Shown: piece after piece, positions 18,373 to 27,087 of the stretch
Numbering within the stretch: position 1 is the stretch's first letter
Layout: each line of letters opens with the position of its first letter
NCBI RefSeq assembly: GCF_000814475.1
Contig: NZ_JSVC01000045.1
Coordinates: 62,001 to 126,000, forward strand
DNA length: 64,000 nt
Direction of reading: 5' to 3'
From: Flavihumibacter solisilvae
GTDB lineage: Bacteria; Bacteroidota; Bacteroidia; Chitinophagales; Chitinophagaceae
Position numbers and translations under genes: made by a program
Notes under the pieces: generated by a model
The model's input: the letters and a program-made list of their open reading frames with translations, nothing else
The model's database searches: none
Told to the model about the DNA's origin: nothing

Positions 18373-19047
18373 ATGAAAAAGATCGCAAAACCATTATTAG
18401 TTATCGCAGCCGGAATTACCCTGCTGAGTGGTTGTAAATCAATGAACAAAACGCAAAAAGGCGCTGTCATCGGGGCCGGTGGCGGAGCAGCAGTTGGTGC
18501 CGTTATCGGTAAGGCTGCAGGTAATGCAGGCCTTGGTGCAATCATCGGAGCAGTAGTTGGTGGAACAGCCGGCACCTTAATCGGTAAAAATATGGATAAG
18601 CAGGCTAAGGAAATTGAACAGGAAATCCCTGATGCCAAAGTAGAACGTGTGGAAGAAGGGATCGTTGTGGAGTTCAACAGTGCAATCCTTTTCGGGTTTG
18701 ACAGGTTCGACCTGAGTAGTGAATCCAAGACAGAACTGGACAAACTGGTTAAGATATTGAACAAATACCCCGATACCGACCTCGAAGTTGCGGGGCATAC
18801 TGATAGCAAAGGGTCTGATGAATACAACCAGATGCTTTCAGAAAAAAGAGCGCAATCAGTTTCACAGTATGTTACTTCCCACGGAGTGACAGGAAACCGC
18901 GTCAAGCCTAAAGGTTACGGCGAAACTGCTCCCAAATATCCTAATGATTCAGATGCTAACATGGCAAAAAACAGGCGTGTTGAATTCCTGATCACTGCTA
19001 ACGAAAAAATGAAAGCAGAAGCCAAAAAAGAAGCAGGCCAGCAATAA
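18373..19047 (+). CDS. OmpA-family lipoprotein with glycine zipper
   Basis: This is a 224-residue envelope protein. A lipoprotein signal ends LLSGCKSM (Cys21). Next is a glycine-zipper segment rich in GAVIGAGGG and GAIIGAVVGG repeats (residues 31-72), which can pack in a membrane. The C-terminal OmpA domain (about 100-210) binds peptidoglycan and carries AILFGFDRFDLSS, VAGHTDSKGSDEYNQMLS and KNRRVEFLI. It probably links the outer membrane to the cell wall. A beta-barrel gene follows 36 bp later on the same strand. Confidence 0.92.
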   Translation: MKKIAKPLLVIAAGITLLSGCKSMNKTQKGAVIGAGGGAAVGAVIGKAAGNAGLGAIIGAVVGGTAGTLIGKNMDKQAKEIEQEIPDAKVERVEEGIVVEFNSAILFGFDRFDLSSESKTELDKLVKILNKYPDTDLEVAGHTDSKGSDEYNQMLSEKRAQSVSQYVTSHGVTGNRVKPKGYGETAPKYPNDSDANMAKNRRVEFLITANEKMKAEAKKEAGQQ

Positions 19048-19083
19048 GCCGGCGCTACAAGAATAATAATTCAATCGACACTT

Positions 19084-19752
19084 ATGAAAAGGACAATTCT
19101 GACTATGATCGCTGCTGCAGGCATTTTGATGTCTGCCAAAGCGCAGCAAACTACAACCGGTATACATTTCATACCACGTGTAGGAGTAAACTTTACCAAT
19201 GCAACTGTAACGGCTTACAGTTCAGATTACGATTACAAAATCAAAACGGGATTTCACATCGGCGCAGATGTTGAGATACCGATTGCTGATGAGTTTTATT
19301 TACAACCCGGACTTCTATTCAGTACCAAAGGCGCTAAGGCGAAAAATACCGACAACGGAGACATTAATCTCTCCTACATCGAGGTACCCGTTTCCTTCAT
19401 GTACAAACCTGTGCTGGGAGAGGGCAGGCTTATATTGGGTGTTGGCCCTTATGTTGGCGTTGGCGTAGGCGGTAAAATCAAAGAAGATGGCGAGGATGAT
19501 GTTGATGTAGAATTTAAAAACGAAGTCAATTTTGAAGACGTATTCTCCTCAGAAAAAGCCTACCTGAAAAGAACAGATTTCGGAGCCAACTTCACAGTGG
19601 GCTACGAACTGGCTATGGGTGTAGTTCTGCAACTGAATGCTCAGCTGGGTCTTTCCAACAATGCGACAAAACTGAATAATGCACCCTCCGAATTTGATGA
19701 CCAGAAGTTCAAAAACACCGGATTCGGCCTGTCAGTAGGCTACCGTTTCTGA
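19084..19752 (+). CDS. Outer membrane beta-barrel protein (PorT-like)
   Basis: This 222-residue protein has a signal peptide (residues 1-20, cut near AKAQQ). The mature part is an eight-stranded-type barrel: GIHFIPRVGVNFTNATV, GFHIGADVEIPI, FYLQPGLLFSTKG, SYIEVPVSFMYKP, and a terminal GFGLSVGYRF ending in Phe. The acidic loop EDGEDDVDVEF near residue 140 may bind cations. It belongs to the broad PorT / OMP_b-brl group in Bacteroidota; individual function unknown. It is probably co-transcribed with the OmpA lipoprotein. Confidence 0.85.
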   Translation: MKRTILTMIAAAGILMSAKAQQTTTGIHFIPRVGVNFTNATVTAYSSDYDYKIKTGFHIGADVEIPIADEFYLQPGLLFSTKGAKAKNTDNGDINLSYIEVPVSFMYKPVLGEGRLILGVGPYVGVGVGGKIKEDGEDDVDVEFKNEVNFEDVFSSEKAYLKRTDFGANFTVGYELAMGVVLQLNAQLGLSNNATKLNNAPSEFDDQKFKNTGFGLSVGYRF

Positions 19753-19822
19753 TTGCCAAAAAATATTTTTTGGAGATTCAGGCAGTTCGCATATATCTTT
19801 GCGCCAGTTCTTTACAGCATCG

Positions 19823-19938
19823 CTTATCAAGAAAGGCAGAGGGAAATGGCCCGATGAAGCCTTGACAACCTGTTTTGTATGCCCCCGGGCATATGAAGTA
19901 AGGTGCCAAATCCAGCCCGTGATTACGGGACAGATAAG
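19823..19938 (+). promoter_or_regulatory. SAM-I (S-box) riboswitch
   Basis: The closing stem P1 pairs CTTATC (19823-19828) with GATAAG (19933-19938). Inside are the S-box signatures: AAGAAAGGCAGAGGGA, then GGCCCGATGAAGCCTTGACAACC, a hairpin of variable length (GCCCCCGGGC), AAGGTGCCAAATCC, and the last hairpin GCCCGTGATTACGGGAC. This is the classical class I S-adenosylmethionine aptamer. A terminator follows at 19977-20010 before the methionine genes, so SAM binding should stop transcription. Confidence 0.95.
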
Positions 19939-19976
19939 TCGGATGAAAGCTTCTGCAGAATAAAACTTCTACATAC

Positions 19977-20010
19977 AGCTCTTCTGATGATTTATCGGAA
20001 GAGCTTTTTT
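19977..20010 (+). terminator. Riboswitch expression-platform terminator
   Basis: AGCTCTTC (19977-19984) pairs with GAAGAGCT (19998-20005), followed at once by a run of T to 20010. It lies 38 bp after the aptamer and about 86 bp before the transsulfuration gene start, the normal layout for a SAM-OFF switch. Confidence 0.9.
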
Positions 20011-20095
20011 ATTTTATAGCACTGCTCTTTCGATCTGAACTTGGTAGGTGGTGTCGCTGATAACCTGTTTTGCAACAACAAAAAACTGTTTAACA

Positions 20096-21295
20096 ATGCA
20101 AGCGACAACACAATTATTGCACAGCATCCCGGTGGATGCACAAACCGGCGCAATCGCCGTTCCTATTTACCAGACAAGCACTTTCGTGCAGGACGCCCCA
20201 GGCGTTAACAAGGGTTTCGACTACAGCAGGACCAATAACCCTACCCGCCAGGTGCTGGAAAAGATCGTAGCCAAACTCGAAGGAGGAAAAGTTGCTGCAG
20301 CCTTTGCCAGCGGACTAGCAGCTATCGATGCCGTGATCAAGTTGCTGGAATCAGGAGATGAGATCATCGCCGTGGACGACATTTACGGAGGCGCGTACCG
20401 ACTGTTTGAAAAAGTATACAAAAAGTTTGGGATCAGGGTAACTTATGTCGACACTACAGACCTGGGTGCCATCAACCGCGCAATCACATCCAAAACAAAA
20501 CTGATCTGGATTGAAAGTCCAACAAATCCAACTCTCAAGATTTCTGACATCGAAGCCATTGCAGCAATAGCAAACCGCTACCGGATCCTGCTGTGTGTTG
20601 ACAATACATTTGCTTCCCCTGTCCTCCAGCAACCATTACTTGCAGGCGCAGATATCGTTGTACACAGCGCAACAAAGTATATCGGCGGGCACAGTGATGT
20701 GATCGCAGGACTGGTGATCACCAAAGACGAAGACTTGGGAGCACAAATAAAATTCTACCAGAACGCCTGCGGTGCTGTGCTGGGACCGTTCGACAGCTTC
20801 CTGCTGATCCGCGGCCTTGAAACCCTGCATCTTAGAATTACGCAACATTGCCGTAACGCAGACCTTCTTGCCCGCTACCTCACAGCACATCCGCTGGTGG
20901 ACAAAGTTTACTATCCTGGCCTCCCGGATCACCCGAACTATGAAACTGCACGGAAACAACAAAAGGACTTTGGCGGCATCGTGTCTTTCAGTCTTAAAAC
21001 TGATACAGAAGAGGCAGCAACAAGTTTCGTGACCAATACACGCCTGTTTCACCTGGCAGAAAGTCTCGGAGGCGTGAAGAGCCTGGTAAGCCACCCTGCC
21101 AGCATGACACATAAGAGTATAGATGCAGAAGTAAGAAAGAAGGCGGGCGTAACAGACAGCCTCATCCGATTAAGTGTGGGACTGGAAGATGCGCGCGACC
21201 TGATCAGCGATATTGAAACTGCCCTGGCAATAACCGGAGCCACAATTCAAAAGACCGGGGAAAAGCGAAAACAAGCTGTTCCCGAAAACTGTTAA
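20096..21295 (+). CDS. Cystathionine gamma-synthase-like PLP enzyme (Cys/Met metabolism)
   Basis: This is a pyridoxal-phosphate enzyme of about 399 residues in the transsulfuration family (MetB/MetC/MetY group). The open frame starts at 20048, but the ATG at 20096 (MQATTQLLHSIPVDAQTG) matches the family N-terminus. Key regions are YQTSTFVQDAPG, FASGLAAIDAV (phosphate-binding Ser), the substrate-side tyrosine in FDYSRTNNPTRQ, and the PLP lysine in VHSATKYIGGHSDV. The end LIRLSVGLEDARDLI is typical. Control by the SAM riboswitch and the following homoserine dehydrogenase gene place it in methionine synthesis. Distinguishing gamma-synthase, beta-lyase or acylhomoserine sulfhydrylase needs phylogeny. 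Confidence 0.9.
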   Translation: MQATTQLLHSIPVDAQTGAIAVPIYQTSTFVQDAPGVNKGFDYSRTNNPTRQVLEKIVAKLEGGKVAAAFASGLAAIDAVIKLLESGDEIIAVDDIYGGAYRLFEKVYKKFGIRVTYVDTTDLGAINRAITSKTKLIWIESPTNPTLKISDIEAIAAIANRYRILLCVDNTFASPVLQQPLLAGADIVVHSATKYIGGHSDVIAGLVITKDEDLGAQIKFYQNACGAVLGPFDSFLLIRGLETLHLRITQHCRNADLLARYLTAHPLVDKVYYPGLPDHPNYETARKQQKDFGGIVSFSLKTDTEEAATSFVTNTRLFHLAESLGGVKSLVSHPASMTHKSIDAEVRKKAGVTDSLIRLSVGLEDARDLISDIETALAITGATIQKTGEKRKQAVPENC

Positions 21296-21318
21296 TAAAG
21301 CAAGCAAACAAACGAACG

Positions 21319-22575
21319 ATGAGTTATCACAAGCAACTAACCATTGGGTTATTCGGATTTGGAGTAGTAGGTGAAGGATTGTACAAAGTATTACAACAAA
21401 CCCCTTCCCTGAGTGCTTCCATCAAAAAAGTCTGCATCAAAGATCCTGCGAAGAAAAGAAATGCGCCCGTGTCGCTTTTTACGACGGAAAGAGACGAACT
21501 GCTGAATGATCCGGATATCAATGTGATCGTTGAAGTGATTAACGAAGCCGGGCCGGCTTTTGAAATCGTATCAACCGCTCTTAAGAATGGCAAGTCGGTA
21601 GTCAGTGCGAGCAAGAAGATGATTGCCGAGCACCTGCCGGAACTCCTCCAGCTGCAGGAAGTAACCGGGCAGAGCTTCCTTTATGAATCTGCCGCGTGCG
21701 CGTCCATCCCGGTAATCCGTAACCTTGAAGAATACTATGATAATGATCTCCTTCACGGGATTAAAGCAATTGTAAACGGATCAACAAACTTCATCCTGAC
21801 TAAGATATTCGAAGACAAACTCGACTTTCAGCAGGCCCTGCTGCTTGCACAGCAACTAGGCTTTGCAGAGTCTGACCCGAGTCTTGACGTTGAGGGTTAT
21901 GATGCTGTGAACAAGTGGGCCTTCCTGTTGACGCATGCGTATGGCATAATCGAGCACCCGAACAACCTGCTGTTCACCGGCATCCAGAATATCCATTCCA
22001 TGGATGCCCGGGTTGCAGCTGAAAAAGGACAACAGATCAAGCTCGTTGCACAGGCACAAAAACTTCATAATGGCCAGGTTGCTAGTTTTGTTATCCCGCA
22101 ATTTGTTCCCCAGGACGACCACCTCGCATTCGTGAAGCATGAATACAATGGAGTGGTTATCGAAAGCGGCTTTTCAGACAAACAATTCTTCTATGGCAAG
22201 GGCGCAGGAAGTTTCCCAACTGCGTCTGCGGTATTGAGTGATCTTTCAGCATTGCGATACGATTACAAATATGAATACAAGAAACTATACCACCACCAGC
22301 CCAACAAGCTCACCAACGATTATTACCTGAGGGTTTACGTAAGCTTTACCGACTGGAAACACATTCCGCGTGAAAAATTCGAATGGATCGAAGAATGGCA
22401 CGCCCGCGAAGAAAGAAAGTATCTCGTTGGTGTACTGCCCGTTAACGAACTGTTGCAATCAGACTGGTGGAAGACAAACGCAACCTCTTTAATACTCACG
22501 CCTGATCCTGTCATTGAGGATATCGCGATCAAACAGCTGAAGAAAAAGAGTCTTGAACTTGCCGGTATTATCTGA
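21319..22575 (+). CDS. hom: Homoserine dehydrogenase
   Basis: This 418-residue enzyme reduces aspartate semialdehyde to homoserine, the branch point to methionine and threonine. The NAD(P) fold shows as IGLFGFGVVGEGLYKVLQ (residues 9-26). The catalytic domain shows as IVNGSTNFILTKIF, DPSLDVEGYDAVNKWAFLL (conserved Asp and Lys) and GKGAGSFPTASAVLSDL. It starts 23 bp after the PLP enzyme gene, so both are under the SAM-I riboswitch. Its last 8 bp overlap the convergent exporter gene at 22568. Confidence 0.95.
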   Translation: MSYHKQLTIGLFGFGVVGEGLYKVLQQTPSLSASIKKVCIKDPAKKRNAPVSLFTTERDELLNDPDINVIVEVINEAGPAFEIVSTALKNGKSVVSASKKMIAEHLPELLQLQEVTGQSFLYESAACASIPVIRNLEEYYDNDLLHGIKAIVNGSTNFILTKIFEDKLDFQQALLLAQQLGFAESDPSLDVEGYDAVNKWAFLLTHAYGIIEHPNNLLFTGIQNIHSMDARVAAEKGQQIKLVAQAQKLHNGQVASFVIPQFVPQDDHLAFVKHEYNGVVIESGFSDKQFFYGKGAGSFPTASAVLSDLSALRYDYKYEYKKLYHHQPNKLTNDYYLRVYVSFTDWKHIPREKFEWIEEWHAREERKYLVGVLPVNELLQSDWWKTNATSLILTPDPVIEDIAIKQLKKKSLELAGII

Positions 22576-23827
22576 ACAGCACCGCAGCAACGATCAGCGT
22601 AACAATAATATTAAATCCCTGCGCAATAAGGAAACCGTACAGCGGTTTCCTGTTGTCGTGGTGAAAAAGATCAGCAAACCTTGTTTCCAGGCCGATGCTG
22701 GTGAACGCGAGCACGAACCAAAGAGTTTGTACATGTTTGAGGGGCTCTTTCACCAGGTCGATTGTCTGCTTTTCCAGGCCAAAGGAAAACAGAAGTGATG
22801 CAGCGAGAAAACCGATTACGAATTTTGGGAACCGCTCCCAGATGACCCCAAGTGTTGGCTTCCCATTTTGACCAAGTGCCTCCTGGTTATTGGTATAGGT
22901 CCAGTATACTGAAATGGCAAACGCAGCAATGCCCAGCAGTACATTCTGTGCGAACTTCACGATCGTGCTGATTTTGAGCGCCTCTTCTCCCACAAGTGTT
23001 CCAGATGCAACGACAGCTCCGGTAGTATCGATGCTGCCACCTAGCCATGCCCCTGTAACTGCTTCAGGAAGATGCATAAGCTTTGCCAGGTAAGGCATGC
23101 CTATCATCATCGGAATAGCAGTAACAAGAACCAGTGAAATGACGTAGGAAAGTTTTTTTGTATCGCCCTTAATAGCCCCGGCTGTTGCAATGGCAGCAGA
23201 AACTCCGCAGATGGAAACGGCACTCGCAATCATGATGCGCAGCTCCTCGTCAACCTTCAATTTTTTACAAACCCAGTAGGCGAAATACCAGACAGACACA
23301 ACGACAATCAACGCCTGCAGTAGTCCGAAAGACCCCGCCTTCAGAATATCTGAAAAGATCACACTGGTACCCAGCAGCACAAGGCCAATCTTGACATAAA
23401 GTTCTGTTGACAAGGCCTGCCTGAACCAGTCCGGCAGTCTGAACAGGTTGCTGATAAGGAGGCCAAGTGCGAGACTGAAAATCACTGCTTCAAGATTAAG
23501 TGAACGCACCTGACTGTTTCCCGCGAAAAGGAGGGCAATCATTGATATCAGGAACACAACCGGGAAGGTCAGCAGGAATGCTTTCAACGATCGCTTCAGT
23601 AACAGCGCACCCAATGCTGCAACAATCATTATCCCTGCAAGGAGCAGGAGAATATTTGTAAGATTGTCGCCGCTGAATATTTTTCCCGCCAGCACTGAGC
23701 TGTCACTCCAACTGAATGCAGGAAACACGATATGCAAACCGGCGACAGTTACAAAAATGATCAGGAAACCAAGAATCACTGCTGTCCAATCTTCGGTAAC
23801 TAGGGGCATTTTATTTTCTGCTGCCAT
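22568..23827 (-). CDS. YeiH-type putative sulfate/sulfite exporter
   Basis: This 419-residue membrane protein of the YeiH (UPF0324) family has about ten hydrophobic segments. Family blocks are VAGLHIVFPAFSW, LALGLLISNLF, YVKIGLVLLGTSVIFSDIL, the conserved ASAVSICGVSAAIATAGA and AWLGGSIDTTGAVVASG. Relatives are annotated as sulfate or sulfite exporters; direction and substrate are inferred in most cases. It is the last gene of the operon that starts at susC (34487), 18 bp after the flavoprotein gene. This supports a role in moving sulfite or sulfate out of, or possibly into, the cell. It is convergent with hom, overlapping it by 8 bp. Confidence 0.88.
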   Translation of the reverse strand: MAAENKMPLVTEDWTAVILGFLIIFVTVAGLHIVFPAFSWSDSSVLAGKIFSGDNLTNILLLLAGIMIVAALGALLLKRSLKAFLLTFPVVFLISMIALLFAGNSQVRSLNLEAVIFSLALGLLISNLFRLPDWFRQALSTELYVKIGLVLLGTSVIFSDILKAGSFGLLQALIVVVSVWYFAYWVCKKLKVDEELRIMIASAVSICGVSAAIATAGAIKGDTKKLSYVISLVLVTAIPMMIGMPYLAKLMHLPEAVTGAWLGGSIDTTGAVVASGTLVGEEALKISTIVKFAQNVLLGIAAFAISVYWTYTNNQEALGQNGKPTLGVIWERFPKFVIGFLAASLLFSFGLEKQTIDLVKEPLKHVQTLWFVLAFTSIGLETRFADLFHHDNRKPLYGFLIAQGFNIIVTLIVAAVLFR

Positions 23828-23845
23828 GTTTTACGGATCTGTTAT

Positions 23846-25276
23846 TTAATTCAAATTAAAAAAATCTTTCAATGCGGTCTGCGCAGCATGATAACCACAC
23901 ATACCATGCACTCCGCCCCCGGGAGGCGTGGAGGAAGAACAAATATATATTCCCTTTGCACTTGTGCGGTAAGGCGAAATCCGCAATGCCGGGCGGGAAT
24001 ACAACTGGCCGATGTCGAGCCTGCCACCGTTAATATCACCGCCGATGTAATTGGGATTATATTGATTCATTTCTGTTGTATTCATTGTACTGCGGGCAAG
24101 TATAAGATCGCGAAAGCCTGGAGCAAACCTTTCTACCTGATGTTCAATGGCAGCCGTCATATCATTTTCCGAGCCATTGGGAACATGACAGTAGGCCCAA
24201 ACGGCCTGCTTTCCGAGAGGCACCCTGCATGGGTCAAATACACTTTGCTGCGCCAACAGAACAAATGGTTTTTCGGGATGCCTGCCGGCCGCGATTTCAC
24301 TTTCCGAATGCATTATCTCCTTTATTGTTCCGCCAAGGTGTACGGTACCTGCCTGCCTGCATTCTTCCGACCTGAATGGAACAGGTCCGCTAAGTGCCCA
24401 ATCAACTTTAAAAACGCCCATTCCATACCTGAACCTGCTCAGCTGCCGACGGTAAAACGATGTGAACCGGTCACCGGCGATATCCAGGAGCTGTTTTGGT
24501 GTACAGTCAAACAAAATAACTTTTGATGATGGCAGCTGATCCAGGTTTTTAATCATACAACCCGTCCTGATCGTGCCACCTGATTCCGTGAAATATGCGG
24601 CAAGCGCATTCGCGATCGATTGGGATCCGCCGACCGGTATCGGCCAGCCATAATTGTGCCCAGCGGCCATCAGGACAAGCCCGATTGCGCTGGTTGTCAG
24701 GTCTGAAAGCGGTAACATGCTGTGAGCAGCCATGCCAGCCCACAGGCCCCTTGCCTGTTCGGAACGAAATCTCTTGCTAAAGCCGCTGGCCGGGCGCAGT
24801 GCCTGAATTCCAAAACGTGCCAAAGCGAAAGGATTACGAGGGAAAGTCAATGGACCAAGCACATCGGCTGAGATCTCCGGCCATTCTTTTGCCAGCCAGC
24901 TCAAGGCAGAGTGATAAGCCTGGCGGTCGACACCCAGTCGGTCAGCCGTTTCGTCGACAGAACGGAATAATGCTGCGACAGTACCGTCATCAAAAGGATG
25001 AGCTGCACACACAGGTGGCTGTACAAACTTTAAACCATATTTCTCAAGCGGCAACTGACGGAAAAAAGGCGAGCTGACGGCAAGAGGATGAATGGCAGAG
25101 CAGATGTCATGACGGTATCCCGGAAGCGTGATCTCAGCTGTGCGAAGCCCTCCACCTATGGTTTCTTTTCCTTCTATCAGCAGCACCCGCAGGCCTTTCT
25201 GCTGCATTGTTATTGCTGCAGCCAATCCATTGGGTCCGGATCCTACGACGATTGCATCATAATCAGTACGTGCCAT
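23846..25276 (-). CDS. Phytoene-desaturase-like FAD oxidoreductase
   Basis: This 476-residue flavoprotein belongs to the phytoene dehydrogenase / PYROXD2-like amine-oxidase superfamily. The FAD-binding Rossmann motif is AIVVGSGPNGLAAAI (about residues 7-21), followed by LIEGKETIGGGLRTAE. The C-terminal FAD motif is GIYICSSSTPPGGGVHGMCG. The ATG at 25276 is chosen; the in-frame ATG at 25288 lies inside the soxC-like stop region. No carotenoid genes are near. Its position in the sulfite-dehydrogenase operon suggests oxidation of an organic sulfur compound or a lipid-like substrate, but this is inference. It lacks a signal peptide and should be cytoplasmic. Confidence 0.85.
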   Translation of the reverse strand: MARTDYDAIVVGSGPNGLAAAITMQQKGLRVLLIEGKETIGGGLRTAEITLPGYRHDICSAIHPLAVSSPFFRQLPLEKYGLKFVQPPVCAAHPFDDGTVAALFRSVDETADRLGVDRQAYHSALSWLAKEWPEISADVLGPLTFPRNPFALARFGIQALRPASGFSKRFRSEQARGLWAGMAAHSMLPLSDLTTSAIGLVLMAAGHNYGWPIPVGGSQSIANALAAYFTESGGTIRTGCMIKNLDQLPSSKVILFDCTPKQLLDIAGDRFTSFYRRQLSRFRYGMGVFKVDWALSGPVPFRSEECRQAGTVHLGGTIKEIMHSESEIAAGRHPEKPFVLLAQQSVFDPCRVPLGKQAVWAYCHVPNGSENDMTAAIEHQVERFAPGFRDLILARSTMNTTEMNQYNPNYIGGDINGGRLDIGQLYSRPALRISPYRTSAKGIYICSSSTPPGGGVHGMCGYHAAQTALKDFFNLN

Positions 25277-25278
25277 TT

Positions 25279-26517
25279 TTATTTCCATTTTTCAGGCTTC
25301 AACAATACCTCACCGTCTCTTTTGATCTGCCAGGAAGTGACTGGGTTCAGATGGTATCCACCCATTTCTTTGCCGCGGGCAGCAACCAACTGGTCAAGAG
25401 TCGGCTGTTCATATCCGGTATCATCAACAGCCCTGCTGCGAATCTCCGTTGGTTCGCCGTTCCATTTCCAAATGTACCTGAAATATGTGTGTGCCATGTC
25501 AAGTACCGGCATTTGAAGGAGCGCTGGTGCCCAGTGTCTGCCCGCGTCCGTGCTTATTTCCACCTTAGTGATCTTTCCCCGGCCGCTCCATGCTATCCCC
25601 CTTATTTCTATCCAGCCTTTTGTAATCTTTACCGGGTATGCAGGAAAAGTAATAATCGAGCGGGCATCCATATCGAAGCTGAACTGACGGATCTTTCCAC
25701 CTTTGATCGATTCAGTGTACTTGGAGGTTTCCTCACGCGTCATAAATGGCTGATCCGATACTTCTATCCGGCGGATCCATTTCACCGAAGTGTTACCTTC
25801 CCAGCCGGGAAGGAAGAGTCGGGCGGGATAACCCTGTTCAGGCCTTAACGCTTCCCCATTCTGACCGTAGGCTATCATGCCATCGCGTATTCCCTTTGCC
25901 ACTGGAATGCTGCGGGTCATTTTTGCAGCGTCCGAGCCTTCCGCAAGGAACCAGCTTGCCCGTGGATCTATTCCAACTTCCCTGAACAAAGTGGAAAGCA
26001 AAACTCCCGTCCATTCGCTCTGGCTTGTGAGTCCGCACACCTCCTGTGGAGTCATCCGCTCCTTGCCAGTCCTGAAATTTCCGGAACATTCCAGGAAGGC
26101 AATCCGGGAAAATGAAGGAAGCCGTTTCAGGTCGCTGAGCGTAAAAACGGTTGGACGACTTACCATTCCATGAACCAGCAACTGGTAACGATCAGGATCG
26201 ATAAACGGGACACCCGCATGGTGCCGTTCAAAGTGAAGATCGGAAGGTGTCATCGTTCCAACAAGGTGCTGCAACGGTGTGCGCGCAGAAATATCTGAAG
26301 GTTTCTTTACCAATTGCTCGAAGGGCGAACGGGTACCGATCTTGCCCGAAGGCACTCCCTGTATTGTAGTGGGATCTGCCGGTGGTTTATCTCCAGGCAC
26401 AAGCGCGTGGACCAACTGGCCAGCGGTTGTCTTAACCAGCGCTATTCCCGCAGCAGCGGCGGACGCAGCCAGTATAGCCCGCCTGCTGTATATTTTTTTG
26501 TTGTTCATTTCACTCAT
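25279..26517 (-). CDS. SoxC-like sulfite dehydrogenase, molybdopterin subunit
   Basis: This 412-residue molybdoenzyme of the sulfite oxidase family would oxidise sulfite to sulfate (or sulfane sulfur) in the periplasm. A twin-arginine signal (YSRRAILAASAAAAGIALVK, residues 10-29) shows export of the folded protein. The oxidoreductase Mo-binding domain has RIAFLECSGNFRTG with the molybdenum-ligand Cys144. Further blocks are GYPARLFLPGWEGNTSVKWI and a C-terminal dimerisation domain (KITKGWIEIRGIAWSG, KVEISTDAGRHW). Met4 is an alternative start. The next gene upstream encodes a cytochrome c that should take the electrons. The pair resembles SoxCD or SorAB, without other sox genes nearby. Confidence 0.92.
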   Translation of the reverse strand: MSEMNNKKIYSRRAILAASAAAAGIALVKTTAGQLVHALVPGDKPPADPTTIQGVPSGKIGTRSPFEQLVKKPSDISARTPLQHLVGTMTPSDLHFERHHAGVPFIDPDRYQLLVHGMVSRPTVFTLSDLKRLPSFSRIAFLECSGNFRTGKERMTPQEVCGLTSQSEWTGVLLSTLFREVGIDPRASWFLAEGSDAAKMTRSIPVAKGIRDGMIAYGQNGEALRPEQGYPARLFLPGWEGNTSVKWIRRIEVSDQPFMTREETSKYTESIKGGKIRQFSFDMDARSIITFPAYPVKITKGWIEIRGIAWSGRGKITKVEISTDAGRHWAPALLQMPVLDMAHTYFRYIWKWNGEPTEIRSRAVDDTGYEQPTLDQLVAARGKEMGGYHLNPVTSWQIKRDGEVLLKPEKWK

Positions 26518-26532
26518 AGGGTTTAAGCCAGT

Positions 26533-27087
26533 CTACCGCACTTCAAAACCACCATTTCGGTCATCGGGCACAAATTTTCTCATTGCCGGCATTTGTATTT
26601 TAGGAATCACAGAGGCATCGAGTACGACAGTATCTGGAATCAAACTGTTCCCGGCTAAAATAAAAGCTGTCAGCCCGTACACCTCATCGTTAGTAAGGCT
26701 GCCCGGGGCATTAAAGGGCATTGCACGCCTGATATAGTCAAATACCGTAGAGGCATAGGGCCAGTACGAACCGACAGATTTCGATTTGCTTGTATCACCC
26801 GGCAGACTTACCAGTTTTCCAAAAGTGTTATCATCTGCGTTTGCGCCATGACAGGACGCACACTTCTGCGAATAAACAATTTTACCCGACCTGGCATCAC
26901 CTTCACCTGCCGGAAAACCTTTTCCGTCTGGCCGCACATCATCATCCCATTTCCGGATGAGGGTATCCGTTGCCGGAACCCCCAATCCGAATAATGGGTT
27001 GTTCTGTTCTTCAGTAGCATACTGGTCACAACCGCCGCAAATAATGTTCAGCAGCAGTATTGCAGTTATCCATATTCGGGTCATCAA
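26533..27087 (-). CDS. Lipoprotein monoheme cytochrome c, partner of the sulfite dehydrogenase
   Basis: This 184-residue protein has a lipoprotein signal ending IICGGC (Cys20) and one heme site CASCH (residues 76-80). A likely methionine ligand lies in RRAMPFNAPGSL near residue 121. The block SVGSYWPYASTVFDYIRRAM is characteristic of the cytochromes paired with SoxC-type dehydrogenases. It should accept electrons from the molybdenum subunit and pass them to the respiratory chain from the membrane surface. Its start overlaps the stop of the DoxX-like gene by 4 bp (ATGA), and its stop is 15 bp before the sulfite dehydrogenase gene, so translation is coupled. Confidence 0.92.
   Translation of the reverse strand: MMTRIWITAILLLNIICGGCDQYATEEQNNPLFGLGVPATDTLIRKWDDDVRPDGKGFPAGEGDARSGKIVYSQKCASCHGANADDNTFGKLVSLPGDTSKSKSVGSYWPYASTVFDYIRRAMPFNAPGSLTNDEVYGLTAFILAGNSLIPDTVVLDASVIPKIQMPAMRKFVPDDRNGGFEVR

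Noticed and set aside
18252-18905. Minus-strand ORF of 217 codons over the OmpA gene
   Set aside because: It is antisense to the glycine-zipper and OmpA domain; its Ala/Pro-rich content mirrors the glycine repeats of the real gene.
23888-24526. Plus-strand ORF of 212 codons within the flavoprotein gene
   Set aside because: It is antisense to intact FAD-binding motifs and shows no domain.
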